Shown here piece by piece: positions 1 through 10,046 of a DNA stretch of 64,000 nucleotides (positions are counted from its first letter, which is position 1; each line of letters starts with the position of its first letter). Position numbers and translations under genes: made by a program. The DNA comes from Polynucleobacter necessarius (GTDB lineage: Bacteria; Pseudomonadota; Gammaproteobacteria; Burkholderiales; Burkholderiaceae), in NCBI GenBank assembly GCA_900095165.1, contig LT606947.1, positions 1,794,309 through 1,858,308 of the forward strand, in the 5' to 3' direction. The notes under the pieces are model-generated. The model saw nothing but the letters and a program-made list of their open reading frames with translations, was not told where the DNA came from and did not search any database.

Positions 1-1
1 G

Positions 2-970
2 ATCCGTGATGGTAAGGTTGATTTAATCTATTCGACCGGGGGCGCTTGGTCTGCGCACTTGGCTGGTTTATGGCTGAAGAAAAAAACAGGTTTGCCATGG
101 ATTGTCGAAATTCATGATCCCTTGGTGATTCGCAAGAATCTGAATGATACAGGTTTTGATAAGCCCAAGAATCGTGATGCGCAATTTCGTCAATACCTTG
201 AAAGGCAAATTTGTAAATATGCGGATTTAGCTTGGTGGTTTACGGATGGTGCCCTGCGTTACGCAAAGATTCGCAATGCTAATCTCAATACCCCAAAGAA
301 TGCCCATGGTTTTATGCTGCTCCCGGGTGCGGAGCCACCAGGAGGGTTGAGTGAGCCTGAGATGCATCAGTATTCAGATCATTTAAATTTATGTCACTTT
401 GGATCACTGGCGAATGATCGTTCACTATCCACCATCCTGAATGCCTTGGTTCCGTTATTTAGTAAGTATCCAGAGGCGAGAGAATCTATACGGGTGCATG
501 CCTATGGCGCACCCCTAGATCCTTTAACTGTAGACACACTAAAAAGCCTCCAGTTCGACGATCTATTGTTGGCGCATGGTCGCTTGGAGAGAGATCTTGT
601 AGCAGGTAAGTCTGGCAGAGAGCGTGTAGTGGAAAAGATGCAGTCAGCCGATGTGCTGATTTTGTTGCATGGTAACGATGAGTGGTGCGCTGAATACATT
701 CCTTCCAAGCTCTACGACTATCTTTGGGCGGGTAGGCCGATTTGGGGTATTACCCATCGTAACCCCCAGCTAGACCAGATGTTGCTAGATCGGGGCGCTT
801 ACTTAAGTCCACAGAGTGACCAGCAGGCTGTGGGACTCGCTTTAGAAAGAATCTGGCTAGATTGGAAGGCTCGGCAATTGATAGAGCCCAAGTGGCTACC
901 GTTTGGAGTTGATCAGGCTGCGTATAGAATACTTTCAGAAGTTCATGCACTCACCGAAAGAAACGTTTGA
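2..970 (+). CDS. Glycosyltransferase, GT-B type, 5' truncated by window edge
   Basis: The open frame runs from base 2 without an upstream stop, so the gene begins outside the window; the TTG at 59 is internal. The C-terminal part carries a GT4-like sugar-nucleotide region (YIPSKLYDYLWAGRPIWGI, where Pro-Ser-Lys-Leu-Tyr-Asp-Tyr is typical of this family) and there is no signal peptide in the visible part. It would transfer a sugar from an activated donor to a lipid-linked glycan at the cytoplasmic face. It overlaps the next gene by four bases, implying translational coupling in a surface-polysaccharide operon. An A7 tract at 80-86 is in frame. Donor and acceptor cannot be read from sequence. 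Confidence 0.8.
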   Translation: MRDGKVDLIYSTGGAWSAHLAGLWLKKKTGLPWIVEIHDPLVIRKNLNDTGFDKPKNRDAQFRQYLERQICKYADLAWWFTDGALRYAKIRNANLNTPKNAHGFMLLPGAEPPGGLSEPEMHQYSDHLNLCHFGSLANDRSLSTILNALVPLFSKYPEARESIRVHAYGAPLDPLTVDTLKSLQFDDLLLAHGRLERDLVAGKSGRERVVEKMQSADVLILLHGNDEWCAEYIPSKLYDYLWAGRPIWGITHRNPQLDQMLLDRGAYLSPQSDQQAVGLALERIWLDWKARQLIEPKWLPFGVDQAAYRILSEVHALTERNV

Positions 971-1866
971 AAGATCTGGTCCTTTACTGTAAGTCGTATC
1001 GCAATGATTTTCTTAGGCTGAAAAGACTTTTTGCATCTATTGAGAAATACAATCTCAATCGAATCTCTTTTTATGTCTCCACTCCCAGAGTTGATTATGA
1101 TCTCCTCATCAACATATTGGGCAATAGTGGTTTTATTTGGGTTGCAGATGAAGACATTGTTGCTGCAAATCCCCGTGCAAATGTCCAGAAATATCAATCT
1201 ATGCATGGCGGTCTTTCTCAGGCAATTGTGAAATCTGAATTCTGGCGACTTGGAGTTGCTGAGAGTTATTTATGCTTAGATTCTGACTGTGTATTTATTC
1301 GTCCTTTTGGTAAAAAAGATTTTTTATTTTCTGAATCGATACCTTATACCGTTTTGCATCAGAATAAGGAATACTTTCAATTGGCGATTAATCGTGGCAA
1401 GGAGGGGGTGGCTCAAAATTTACGTGCTGAAGCTCGTAGAGTGCAGCACTTATTTGAGCGCGATGGCCCTGAATTTTATTGTGCTCCAGCACCATTTGTT
1501 TGGTCAGCCAAGGTCTGGGATTCTCTAGATAAACAGTATCTTGAACCTCGAGAGATTACGCTTTGGGATTTGGTGAGCCCTGAGCATCCTGAAACTTTAA
1601 TATATGGAGAAGCTCTCCTAAAATATGGAGCCATTCCTGTAGTTGCAATTGAACCTTTATTTAGGGTGTATCACTATGATTGGCAATATTTTTTAATGAG
1701 GCGACTTGGGGAAACCGAAGGGAAGCTTGCTATCAATTATTTGGGGGTCTTATATCAGTCAAATTGGGAATCTAATCTTCATTTTGTGGGGGGGATTAAG
1801 CCTTTGCCATCTCGATTCATAAAGGGCATAAAGCGCATGTACCGTTATTTACAGAGTTATATTTAA
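967..1866 (+). CDS. DUF6492-like protein, probable glycosyltransferase
   Basis: A 299-residue protein beginning at a TTG that overlaps the stop of the upstream transferase by four bases; no better ATG lies nearby. The opening residues (DLVLYCKSYRNDFLRLKRL) resemble the DUF6492 family found in polysaccharide loci. A central acidic segment (YLCLDSDCVFIRPF) looks like the DxD metal/nucleotide-binding motif of GT-A enzymes. It is co-directional and overlapping with both neighbours, so it is probably co-transcribed with them for surface glycan assembly. The family name is from memory of the N-terminal pattern; the enzymatic role is inference. Confidence 0.65.
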   Translation: MKDLVLYCKSYRNDFLRLKRLFASIEKYNLNRISFYVSTPRVDYDLLINILGNSGFIWVADEDIVAANPRANVQKYQSMHGGLSQAIVKSEFWRLGVAESYLCLDSDCVFIRPFGKKDFLFSESIPYTVLHQNKEYFQLAINRGKEGVAQNLRAEARRVQHLFERDGPEFYCAPAPFVWSAKVWDSLDKQYLEPREITLWDLVSPEHPETLIYGEALLKYGAIPVVAIEPLFRVYHYDWQYFLMRRLGETEGKLAINYLGVLYQSNWESNLHFVGGIKPLPSRFIKGIKRMYRYLQSYI

Positions 1867-2585
1867 TGTCAGATATACAAATATTAGTCATCTCATTGGC
1901 GGGTTCGGATGAGCGCAAAAAAAAGGTTCAATCTGAGCTTGATAAAACAAAATTCACGTGGCGATTTTTGGAAGCTGTGAGAGGTTCTTCTTTGGAAAAG
2001 CCACCAGTTGAGTATAAGGCGGATAAAGTCAGAGGATTGCTAGGGTTTGAACTAACCCCAAACGAATTAGGTTGTTTTTTATCTCATAAAAATGCATGGC
2101 AAGCATGTGTTGATAAGGATGCAATTACCATCATCTTTGAGGACGATTTTTACCTACAGCCTCACTTTGTAAATGTGGTGCAATTTTTATCTAATAATTT
2201 AGAGCTTTGGAATGCTATTAGGTTGCAGGGGTTAAGCAGTGTCTCGCAAGAATTAATTAAAGACGTAGGTGAATTTAGTCTCGTCAGAAATTTGGGGGAT
2301 GCGGTGGGCGCTACTGCATACATGATTAAGCCTCATGTGGCTAAGATATTGATTGCTGCTTCAAGAGATATTTATGAACCTTTAGATCATTTTTTAGAGC
2401 ATCACCAAAAACATCAACTGACATTCCTAGCGATTAATCCATATCCAGTTGACATTACGGGGGTGGAGACTACCATTACTGATCGCCCCGGCAGGCAACC
2501 AATCAAGGGTCTAGCGAAGATTAGTCGATCTATCTTACGTGCGCTTGACCGTTGGTTTTCTAAAAATCCCTGGTTTCCAAAATAG
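1866..2585 (+). CDS. Glycosyltransferase family 25 protein
   Basis: 239 residues; the start ATG shares one base with the upstream stop codon. The N terminus (IQILVISLAGSDERKKKV) and the segment around residue 78 (ELGCFLSHKNAWQ) match the GT25 pattern known from LgtB/LpsA-type LPS galactosyl/glucosyltransferases, and IIFEDDFYL supplies the acidic motif. It presumably adds a hexose to LPS or O-antigen in the cytoplasm. It is the last plus-strand gene of this small operon; the next genes are on the opposite strand. An A8 tract at 1917-1924 is in frame, showing that long A tracts are not always broken here. Confidence 0.85.
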   Translation: MSDIQILVISLAGSDERKKKVQSELDKTKFTWRFLEAVRGSSLEKPPVEYKADKVRGLLGFELTPNELGCFLSHKNAWQACVDKDAITIIFEDDFYLQPHFVNVVQFLSNNLELWNAIRLQGLSSVSQELIKDVGEFSLVRNLGDAVGATAYMIKPHVAKILIAASRDIYEPLDHFLEHHQKHQLTFLAINPYPVDITGVETTITDRPGRQPIKGLAKISRSILRALDRWFSKNPWFPK

Positions 2586-2592
2586 CAAACAG

Positions 2593-3657
2593 CTAGATTT
2601 TAGAAGTAAAGCTTTTTTCTAGATTGCGTAACTTGCGTTCAAAGCGATGCTTCTGTATTACGACTTTATCTAGGTTAGATAGCGATAATTCAGAAAGGTT
2701 TTTTCCTTCAATGAAAACATCATTAAATTGACGCATGATATTTTTTGGTGAAAATTTTTCTGAATATGCATCCCAGTTTTTCTGATGCTGAACTTGCTGG
2801 TCAAAATTCATAAAAATATCAGCCAACTCCATCCTTTCCCTCTACAGAAGAGATTTATTCCAAAGGATCTCAATATGACTTCTCTGGGGTGACATGGAGT
2901 AGGTGATCACCGGCTTGCCCTTGATTGAAAATTCCCCACAAGCAAGTCCAAAGGTCTCACCTATCCCTCTCGCATGAATCATGCCGTCACGGGTGTTGAT
3001 AAATTTTGACTTGTAGATGAGGTCTGAGTTTCCGGGAAGAAAAATTAGCCGTTGATGTTTTGCAAATGGCTCAATATTCATAAAAAGGAAGTGGAGATCT
3101 GAACGTTTTTCTAGCGATAAAACTACCTCCTTTTTGGCAAATTCTAAATTAAAACTGTCCGATCCTCCGTAGCAACCTAATACTGTTGAAGTTTGTGGAA
3201 TGTTTAGGTCGCTTCGCAAGTTGCCATCATGATCTGGAAGTTCAATCGTATGTGGAACAAACGGAATTTTCCGATTGGAGCAATCTCTGGAGAGCCATTC
3301 CGAGACAAAAGCATACTTATCTCCATGGAACTCTTCTGGTTTGGTTGGAAATACAGCATGAATTAATGTGGGTGAGTTCTCGCATGTCGCACCATCACGT
3401 TCACCAGACTTGATGAAATAAGTCAGATCTATATGTTCTTTTTCAATCAATTGATTTAGCTGTCTTTGCCCTTCATATGGAAAAATCCTAAAGTGCCTTG
3501 AAAACTTATCAAAAACAGATTTAATAATGGGATTATTTCTGCGATAAAAAATGACTGATTCATTGTTCAGGATAGATTGATTATGAAATGCGTAGTCATG
3601 CAGAGCAATTTCTGTCCCTCTGAGCGAAAGCCCGTTCGTATGAAATCCAATTTTCAT
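2593..3657 (-). pseudogene. Glycosyltransferase gene interrupted by an in-frame TAG
   Basis: Two minus-strand reading frames, 2842-3657 (271 residues) and 2593-2832 (79 residues), lie in the same phase and are separated only by an amber codon at 2842-2844 and three sense codons. Joined, they give about 354 residues, a normal GT-B length. The start (MKIGFHTNGLSLRGTEIAL) and the segment ending EILWNKSLL, then ELADIFMNFD and WDAYSEKFSPKNIM, read as a continuous C-terminal half. A Tyr codon turned to TAG would explain it. The protein is presumably truncated or inactive. Neighbours suggest a role in surface glycans; acceptor unknown. Confidence 0.75.
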
Positions 3658-3669
3658 CTTCAGATATCT

Positions 3670-4626
3670 TTAAGAGGTCGCATCTTCAAGCATGCGTTTT
3701 ACAAAATTTCTAAAAGGCAAAATACTTGGCGTATTTAAGAGTAGTGCCTCAGAAGCGTAGCTCGCAAGTAATTTTTTTGACTCAATGATTTCCTCGAGGG
3801 GGGTAAAGTTACACCAAGACATGGGCGCCAGATTGATAAAAGCATTTGGATTGAAATCAATCTTTACATTTTCATCTGCCCATGTAATTGGAAGGCACTG
3901 TGCATAAAAGGCTTCGGGAATCTTTTCGGTGTAATAGCCTGGGTACATTCCATTTTCAGGGCAAAGGTTAAATGCAAAATCCTGAAGTAGGCTATGCTTC
4001 AAGAATCCACTTCGATGATGATCTTCTATATTTTTATTAAAGTGAGCGCCAAAGCCAGTTACGGGAATTACTTTGTGAACTGCATCAAAAAGAGTATTTC
4101 TGGGCTCTCTGATATGCGAGCTTAAAAAAGCCGCCCCCCAACCTCTATTAAGGAACGTGTTGCCAAGTGGTTGCATTAAGCGCTCAAATTTTAAGAGTTG
4201 GCCATAGCGAGGATTTTGATTGCCAATTATGCCTTCACGTGACCAATCAATCATTTCCATCCAATAGGGGAGTCTAAAGTGAGTCTCTGATTGAACGTTT
4301 AGATCGAAAGATATTGAATAGTCTGTCTTATGAATGTCATGGCGAATATTTTCAGCGCTGTGAAATAGGGTAAGTGGGGTTGATTTTCGAGAACTCAAGG
4401 CTTCAATCAGGAGTTGATTAATGGGTTTAACTGCAGGGCGCAGTGGTTTTGGGCACCAACCAAGCGATTTTGGCTCAGGATTAGCAAATGGGCCAAAAAT
4501 TACTAGATTGCCATCTTTAGGTCGAACCCAGTCGATTTTGAAGCCCAAGCTTTGGGCGATAATTGGCAGCAGGCTTTGGCGATAGTCGCTTGGGCTGCCA
4601 ATGGTGGCAATTCGTACACTTCTCAT
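3670..4626 (-). CDS. Glycosyltransferase family 10 (fucosyltransferase-like) protein
   Basis: 318 residues. The C-terminal third carries the hallmark of GT10 alpha-1,3-fucosyltransferases: FNLCPENGMYPGYYTEKIPE (residues about 218-237), then CLPITWADENV and FNPNAFINL. GT10 enzymes move L-fucose, or sometimes other deoxy or amino sugars, from GDP- or dTDP-donors to LPS or glycoproteins. The donor pathway genes gmd and fcl are encoded at 49.8-52 kb in this window, which supports GDP-fucose use (inference). It lies 12 bases upstream of the broken GT on the same strand and diverges from the gene at 4648. Confidence 0.75.
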   Translation of the reverse strand: MRSVRIATIGSPSDYRQSLLPIIAQSLGFKIDWVRPKDGNLVIFGPFANPEPKSLGWCPKPLRPAVKPINQLLIEALSSRKSTPLTLFHSAENIRHDIHKTDYSISFDLNVQSETHFRLPYWMEMIDWSREGIIGNQNPRYGQLLKFERLMQPLGNTFLNRGWGAAFLSSHIREPRNTLFDAVHKVIPVTGFGAHFNKNIEDHHRSGFLKHSLLQDFAFNLCPENGMYPGYYTEKIPEAFYAQCLPITWADENVKIDFNPNAFINLAPMSWCNFTPLEEIIESKKLLASYASEALLLNTPSILPFRNFVKRMLEDATS

Positions 4627-4647
4627 ACCCTAATACTAATTTATTTT

Positions 4648-5415
4648 ATGCCTCAGGATTTGACCCCCTATTCAGTTGTCATCACAACGTTTGATAAGCG
4701 CTTTGAGGCCTTCTTGGTTCCCTTGGTATCAGAAATTAAGGCTCAACGCCCTAATTTGGAGGTCATTGTGACTATCAATGGCCCTGGTAAAGGGGTATTT
4801 AATGAAGATTACCGCTCGAACGTATTGGCATTTTGTGCAAAACACGCCTTTGTTTATCCAACTGTTTTCCCTAATTTCCAGTCCTTGGCTAAGATGTGGA
4901 ACAGGGGTGTGCTTACCGCCAGCAATGAGCGGGTGTTAATATTGAACGATGATCTCCAGGTGGGTAGTAACGAGGGCAATTGTTTTTTTGATTGCTTCGA
5001 GAGGGCTTTGGTTGCTCAGGCGGGAACTTTTAAAATTAATGGCAGCTTCTCCCATTTCGTGGCAGATAAGAGGGAGTTAATAGAAGTTGGGTTTTTTGAT
5101 GAGCGCTTGCTTGGGCTTGGCGAGGAAGATGGAGATTTTTTTTGGCGCTACTATCAAAAATATCAACGCGAGATCCCCAGTCTTGATGTCCCCTTAATTA
5201 ATAATGTTCAGTCCGATCTAGCGGACGATGGGTATACCAAGGGTATACGAACTGCATCACTATTCAATCGTGATTTTGTGCAACTAGTGAAGTATAAAAA
5301 TACTTTGCTTGGTGGCTATCGGGGCATGTTCGATAAAAAGGTAAAACAATCCCTTGAGGATGAGAAACAATATCCTTATGAACTCTTTTACTTAGATAAC
5401 AAAAACAAGCTCTAA
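4648..5415 (+). CDS. GT2-like glycosyltransferase
   Basis: The ATG at 4648 (255 residues) is preferred; an earlier in-frame start at 4552 would overlap the divergent GT10 gene by 75 bases. The protein has a GT-A layout: YSVVITTFDKRFEAFLVPLV near the N terminus, RVLILNDDLQVG as the probable DxD-like metal site, and GFFDERLLGLGEEDGDFFWR, the acidic motif seen before the catalytic base of GT2-type enzymes. It would act in the cytoplasm on a glycan precursor. It has a T8 tract that remains in frame. Specific sugar unknown. Confidence 0.7.
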   Translation: MPQDLTPYSVVITTFDKRFEAFLVPLVSEIKAQRPNLEVIVTINGPGKGVFNEDYRSNVLAFCAKHAFVYPTVFPNFQSLAKMWNRGVLTASNERVLILNDDLQVGSNEGNCFFDCFERALVAQAGTFKINGSFSHFVADKRELIEVGFFDERLLGLGEEDGDFFWRYYQKYQREIPSLDVPLINNVQSDLADDGYTKGIRTASLFNRDFVQLVKYKNTLLGGYRGMFDKKVKQSLEDEKQYPYELFYLDNKNKL

Positions 5416-5432
5416 ATTTACTCTGGCAGAAG

Positions 5433-6437
5433 ATGAACCTTATTTTTCCGATTACACGATTTCTCATTCGTTTAAGCAATCATTTCTCGGGTAAGAAATT
5501 CCAAGTGGAACTGCTTAATCGATGTATATTCTTGAGTCGCCGGAATCCTGAAGTCGTCATTTGCGACTACTATTTTTATATTCGAGATATTCTGCGGATG
5601 GATCTATTTGAGGTAAAAAAGGCTTGTTTTATTTTTTATGATTGCAATAGGTTTCATTTTTTTAAAATATTTTTACCAATTATTCATATTGATTTACAAA
5701 TTGAACATACGCTCGTAAAACCTGGTGGCCGGGATGCAGAAAATGCATTTCTCGGTCGCCTACCCATCCCAAATAGTGAGCAGCAATATTTAGTGCGCAT
5801 TGCTCGGTATGAGAACCTAAAGAAATCTAACATTGTGGTGGATTATAGCCGCATCAATTTATATAACATTCGATCTAATCAAGCGCTTCATACCTTCTTG
5901 CGGAAAATATTTTGTATCAGTCCGACACTTTATCCAATCTATATTGGTGCCGATGGGCGAGAGGGGGTCATTACTTTGTTTGGCAATCCCGAAGACTCTC
6001 GGCGTAAATTATTTCTTGCAGATTTGAATAGACATCAAATCCTATCGAGTAATATTCGGGGCATATATTTTGGGATCGATGGCTATTATCGAAGAGCAAA
6101 AATTGTGATTAATATTCGTCAAACTGAATATCACGATACTTTGGAGGAGCTTAGAGTATTGCCAGCTTTGCGAAGTGGTGCGATTGTTATTTGTGAGGCT
6201 GCCCCTTATGCGATAAAAACATGGTATTCAAAGTTTATTATTTGGGGATCAATAGATAAGCTGCCAAAATTAATAGCGCATACACAAAAAAATTATAATC
6301 AAATCCATGCTGAAATATTTGGAGTCTCGGGGAGGAATTCGCCTTTTATTAGGCGAATGCAGCGCATTGAGCGCTGCAATCAACTCTCCATGCTGAGGGC
6401 GATACAAAAGGTCAATCGAGATTTAGGGCTGCATTAA
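5433..6437 (+). CDS. Uncharacterised glycan-cluster protein, possible glycosyltransferase
   Basis: 334 residues beginning 17 bases after the preceding gene. I do not recognise the family. The C-terminal half contains YRRAKIVINIRQTEYHDT followed by LRVLPALRSGAIVICEAAPY, an arrangement like the donor-binding loop of GT-B enzymes that choose a 'visible' glycan end, but the sequence is too divergent to assign. It is rich in Arg, Ile and Tyr and has no clear signal peptide. Position between a GT2 gene and the rhamnose operon suggests a role in O-antigen or capsule assembly (inference). Confidence 0.5.
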   Translation: MNLIFPITRFLIRLSNHFSGKKFQVELLNRCIFLSRRNPEVVICDYYFYIRDILRMDLFEVKKACFIFYDCNRFHFFKIFLPIIHIDLQIEHTLVKPGGRDAENAFLGRLPIPNSEQQYLVRIARYENLKKSNIVVDYSRINLYNIRSNQALHTFLRKIFCISPTLYPIYIGADGREGVITLFGNPEDSRRKLFLADLNRHQILSSNIRGIYFGIDGYYRRAKIVINIRQTEYHDTLEELRVLPALRSGAIVICEAAPYAIKTWYSKFIIWGSIDKLPKLIAHTQKNYNQIHAEIFGVSGRNSPFIRRMQRIERCNQLSMLRAIQKVNRDLGLH

Positions 6438-6453
6438 TTTTTTTGGGGTTTGA

Positions 6454-7512
6454 ATGATTTTAGTGACTGGCGGTGCCGGCTTTATTGGTGGAAATTTCGT
6501 CCTTGATTGGCTAAGTGTGCCCAGCAATGAGGGCGTTATCAATCTAGATAAACTCACCTATGCGGGCAACTTAGCTACCCTTGCGTCTTTGAAAGATGAT
6601 CCGCATCATATCTTCGTCCATGGTGATATTGGTGATAAGGAGTTGGTTGCGAAGTTACTAAAGGAGCATCAGCCTCGCGCGATTGTGAACTTTGCTGCTG
6701 AGAGTCATGTGGATCGCTCTATTCATGGCTCCGCTGAATTTGTTAATACTAATATTGTCGGCACTTTTAACTTGCTTGAGTGTGCTCGTGAATATTGGAA
6801 TGAATTGGATGGTTCGGCTAAGAAGGTCTTTCGTTTTCATCATGTGTCTACTGATGAGGTCTATGGATCACTTTCTGCTACTGATTCTGCATTTACAGAA
6901 ACCAATTCCTATGAGCCTAATAGCCCATACTCTGCCTCTAAAGCAGCCTCAGATCATTTGGTGCGTGCATGGTTCCACACCTATGGTTTTCCAGTAGTTA
7001 CTACCAACTGCTCTAATAACTATGGCCCATATCACTTCCCTGAGAAGTTGATTCCGCTAGCAATCCTCAATGCGCTTAATGGTAAACCGTTGCCAATTTA
7101 TGGCGATGGTCAGCAAATTCGTGATTGGCTTTACGTTGGCGATCATTGCTCGGCTATTCGTGAAGTGTTGGATAAAGGTAAATTGGGCGAGACCTACAAC
7201 ATTGGTGGTTGGAATGAAAAAGCCAATATTGATGTTGTTAAGACCATCTGTGCAATTTTGGATGAGTTAAAGCCTCTTGCCGATGGCAAGTCCTATGTAG
7301 ATCAGATTACTTATGTTAAGGATCGCCCAGGTCATGACCGTCGCTACGCTATTGATGCGAGCAAGCTTGAACGTGAGCTGGGTTGGCGACCCTTTGAGAC
7401 TTTTGATACCGGTATTCGTAAGACTGTGAAATGGTATCTAGATAATCCGGTTTGGATTGAGGGTGTAGTCAGCGGCTCTTATCGTGACTGGCTTTCTAAG
7501 CAGTACAACTAG
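6454..7512 (+). CDS. rfbB: dTDP-glucose 4,6-dehydratase
   Basis: 352 residues of the extended short-chain dehydrogenase family. The NAD-binding loop [10 protein letters not shown] is at the N terminus; STDEVYGS and the catalytic YSASK follow in the middle. It converts dTDP-glucose to dTDP-4-keto-6-deoxyglucose, the second step of dTDP-L-rhamnose synthesis in the cytoplasm. It is first of four rhamnose genes in the order rfbB-rfbD-rfbA-rfbC with gaps of only a few bases, so it is almost certainly an operon. Length and motifs are normal for an active enzyme. Confidence 0.96.
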   Translation: MILVTGGAGFIGGNFVLDWLSVPSNEGVINLDKLTYAGNLATLASLKDDPHHIFVHGDIGDKELVAKLLKEHQPRAIVNFAAESHVDRSIHGSAEFVNTNIVGTFNLLECAREYWNELDGSAKKVFRFHHVSTDEVYGSLSATDSAFTETNSYEPNSPYSASKAASDHLVRAWFHTYGFPVVTTNCSNNYGPYHFPEKLIPLAILNALNGKPLPIYGDGQQIRDWLYVGDHCSAIREVLDKGKLGETYNIGGWNEKANIDVVKTICAILDELKPLADGKSYVDQITYVKDRPGHDRRYAIDASKLERELGWRPFETFDTGIRKTVKWYLDNPVWIEGVVSGSYRDWLSKQYN

Positions 7513-7519
7513 ACAGCAA

Positions 7520-8482
7520 ATGAAGATTCTCGTATTCGGTAAGGATGGCCAATTAGGAAAAGCCTTCCAAGAGGAGTTAGATGAACGCACCTCGGCTTTA
7601 CTTGCAAAACCTATTATTCAGTATGTTGGACGCCCTGAATGTGATCTTGCTAACGAAGAAGCGCTTAATCAGCTCCTTAATCGACTCCAGCCTCAATTGA
7701 TTATTAATGCTTCAGCATATACGGCAGTCGATAGGGCAGAGACGGAATCCGATTTAGCTTTTGCTATCAATTCAAGAGCACCAGAAATCATGGCGCAATA
7801 TGCCGTGGATCATGATGCTACTTTCTTGCATTACTCCACGGATTACGTGTTTGACGGCGAGAAATATGGCTTCTACTTAGAGGGTGATTTGCGTAACCCT
7901 CTGGGGGTATATGGTAAAAGCAAGGCTGATGGTGAAGAGGCTATCGCCCGAGTTTTTGCTGGCACTAGAGGTAATGATCAATATGCTATTTTCAGAACCA
8001 GTTGGGTATATGGAGATGGTGGAAATTTTATTCGCACGATTTTGCGTTTAGCAAAAGAACGTGAAGAGTTGAAAATCATCAATGATCAATTTGGTGTTCC
8101 CACGAGTGCCAATTGGTTGGCGCAAGTAAGTCTGAACTTGGTCTTGGATGAAGATGCCCGCTTAAGAAAATTTGCATCTGGCATCTATCATGCTGTTTCT
8201 GCTGGAGAAACCACATGGCATGGCTTGGCTTGCTTGACTGCACAGGCGGCAATCGATGCAGGAGTTGCTCTAAAAGTGACTCCCGATGCCATTAAGCCCA
8301 TTCTGACTATTGAATACCCTTTGCCAGCCCTAAGACCCATGAATTCAAGGATGTCCACTGATAAGCTCTATCAGGCGTTTGCGGGTCGAGGTGATGTGTC
8401 AGAATTGCAGTATCTGAATCAGCCTTGGGATAAAGCTGTCCGATCTTATGTCACAAATTTGGCTAAAGACGGACTTATCTAG
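7520..8482 (+). CDS. rfbD: dTDP-4-dehydrorhamnose reductase
   Basis: The ATG at 7520 ([16 protein letters not shown]) is chosen over an in-frame start at 7484 that would run into rfbB; it leaves a 7-base gap. The protein has the NAD(P)H loop GKDGQLG, the active-site STDYVFDG and the YGKSK catalytic pair, at the usual length of about 320 residues. It performs the last reduction to dTDP-L-rhamnose. It precedes rfbA by ten bases, as part of one rhamnose operon. Confidence 0.95.
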   Translation: MKILVFGKDGQLGKAFQEELDERTSALLAKPIIQYVGRPECDLANEEALNQLLNRLQPQLIINASAYTAVDRAETESDLAFAINSRAPEIMAQYAVDHDATFLHYSTDYVFDGEKYGFYLEGDLRNPLGVYGKSKADGEEAIARVFAGTRGNDQYAIFRTSWVYGDGGNFIRTILRLAKEREELKIINDQFGVPTSANWLAQVSLNLVLDEDARLRKFASGIYHAVSAGETTWHGLACLTAQAAIDAGVALKVTPDAIKPILTIEYPLPALRPMNSRMSTDKLYQAFAGRGDVSELQYLNQPWDKAVRSYVTNLAKDGLI

Positions 8483-8492
8483 AAAGAATGCT

Positions 8493-9431
8493 ATGGCCGT
8501 AAATCAAGCAAATCGTAAGGGGATTATTTTAGCGGGGGGCTCTGGCACTCGCTTATATCCAGTGACTCAAGCTGTATCTAAGCAACTCATGCCTGTCTAT
8601 GACAAGCCAATGGTCTATTACCCGCTGACCACATTGATGCTTGCGGGGATCCGAGATATTTTGCTAATTTCTACTCCACACGACACGCCCCGTTTCGCAG
8701 AGTTGTTAGGTGATGGTTCTCAGTGGGGGCTGAATATTGAATATTGTGTTCAGCCGTCGCCAGATGGTTTGGCTCAAGCTTTTACTTTGGGTAAGAATTT
8801 CGTTGGAAATAATCCAAGTGCTTTAGTGCTTGGCGATAATATTTTCTATGGCCATGAGTTGGTTGATCAGCTTGATAGCGCTAACGCACGCACAAGTGGT
8901 GCGACAGTATTTGCTTATCACGTCAATGATCCAGAGCGTTATGGTGTAGTGGAGTTTGATAAAGACTACAAAGCGCTCTCCATTGAAGAAAAGCCGCTCA
9001 AACCTAGAAGTAGTTACGCCGTAACAGGCCTCTATTTTTATGATAATCAGGTGTGCGATATCGCCTCCTCCATTAAGCCTAGTGCGCGTGGTGAATTAGA
9101 GATTACCGATGTCAATCGTGTATATCTCGAAAAGAATGAGCTTAGCGTTGAGATCATGGGTCGTGGATTTGCGTGGCTTGATACCGGTACTCACGATTTC
9201 TTATTGGATGCTGCAGGTTTTATTGCTACTTTGCAAAAGCGTCAAGGCTTGATGGTAGCTTGCCCCGAAGAAATTGCTTATCGTCAGGGTTGGATTAGCG
9301 CCGAGGATGTCCTCAAGGTTGCTACGCAGCTGAGTAAGAACAGTTATGGCCAGTATCTAAAGAAGATCTTAAATGAGCTTAATACTTCCGCTCAGCCCGT
9401 TTCTTTGTCTCATAAGAAGATGATTGGATGA
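8493..9431 (+). CDS. rfbA: Glucose-1-phosphate thymidylyltransferase
   Basis: Start taken as the ATG at 8493, directly upstream of the conserved [15 protein letters not shown] signature; an earlier in-frame start would overlap rfbD. The family motifs are present: LAGGSGTRL for nucleotide binding, [16 protein letters not shown] for substrate binding, and LGDNIFYG for the metal. It makes dTDP-glucose from glucose-1-phosphate and dTTP, the first step of the rhamnose pathway. Its TGA stop overlaps the ATG of rfbC (ATGA), so the two are translationally coupled. Confidence 0.95.
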   Translation: MAVNQANRKGIILAGGSGTRLYPVTQAVSKQLMPVYDKPMVYYPLTTLMLAGIRDILLISTPHDTPRFAELLGDGSQWGLNIEYCVQPSPDGLAQAFTLGKNFVGNNPSALVLGDNIFYGHELVDQLDSANARTSGATVFAYHVNDPERYGVVEFDKDYKALSIEEKPLKPRSSYAVTGLYFYDNQVCDIASSIKPSARGELEITDVNRVYLEKNELSVEIMGRGFAWLDTGTHDFLLDAAGFIATLQKRQGLMVACPEEIAYRQGWISAEDVLKVATQLSKNSYGQYLKKILNELNTSAQPVSLSHKKMIG

Positions 9432-10006
9432 ATGTGATGGTCACTACACCTACAAAACTGGTGGTCACTCCAACAGCAATTCACGATGTATTAATTATTG
9501 AGCCAAAAGTGTTTGGTGATGAGCGTGGTTGGTTTACCGAGTCCTTTAATGCGCAAGATTTTGCTCTGGCCACAGGCTTGAAGGTGGATTTTGTTCAAGA
9601 TAACCATTCATTTTCCCGTCAATGGACTCTGCGTGGTCTGCACTATCAACTGGAGCATACGCAAGGAAAGTTGGTGCGCGTTGTCGCTGGTAGTGTTTTT
9701 GATGTTGCTGTAGATATCCGTCAAGATTCACCAAGCTATGGCAAGTGGGTTGGTGTCGAGCTGAGCGCTGAAAATCACAAGCAAATGTGGATTCCCATTG
9801 GCCTTGCGCATGGCTTCTTAGTTTTATCTGAGACGGCTGAGTTTCTGTATAAAACTACCGATTACTATCACTCTCAAAGCGAAGTTTGTTTGGCCTGGAA
9901 TGATCCAACTGTAGGTATCGAATGGCCAATGCCTCAAGGCGTCACTCCCAATATGAATGCTAAAGATTCTGCTGGCTTATTGTGGGATGCTACTCCTAAG
10001 TTCTGA
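9428..10006 (+). CDS. rfbC: dTDP-4-dehydrorhamnose 3,5-epimerase
   Basis: 192 residues, a cupin-fold epimerase. Family motifs [20 protein letters not shown] and LRGLHYQ (the histidine being the catalytic base) are visible. It epimerises dTDP-4-keto-6-deoxyglucose at C3 and C5. It is the fourth gene of the rhamnose operon and starts within the stop of rfbA. A second start (GTG/ATG a few codons in) is possible but does not change the domain. The pathway is complete in the window. Confidence 0.95.
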   Translation: MNVMVTTPTKLVVTPTAIHDVLIIEPKVFGDERGWFTESFNAQDFALATGLKVDFVQDNHSFSRQWTLRGLHYQLEHTQGKLVRVVAGSVFDVAVDIRQDSPSYGKWVGVELSAENHKQMWIPIGLAHGFLVLSETAEFLYKTTDYYHSQSEVCLAWNDPTVGIEWPMPQGVTPNMNAKDSAGLLWDATPKF

Positions 10007-10046
10007 GCAATTTAGGGGTATTTTCAAAAGATAAGATAATGCTCGC

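Noticed and set aside
6658..7270. Extra frames inside rfbB
   Set aside because: They lie fully within a well-conserved gene and have no independent features.
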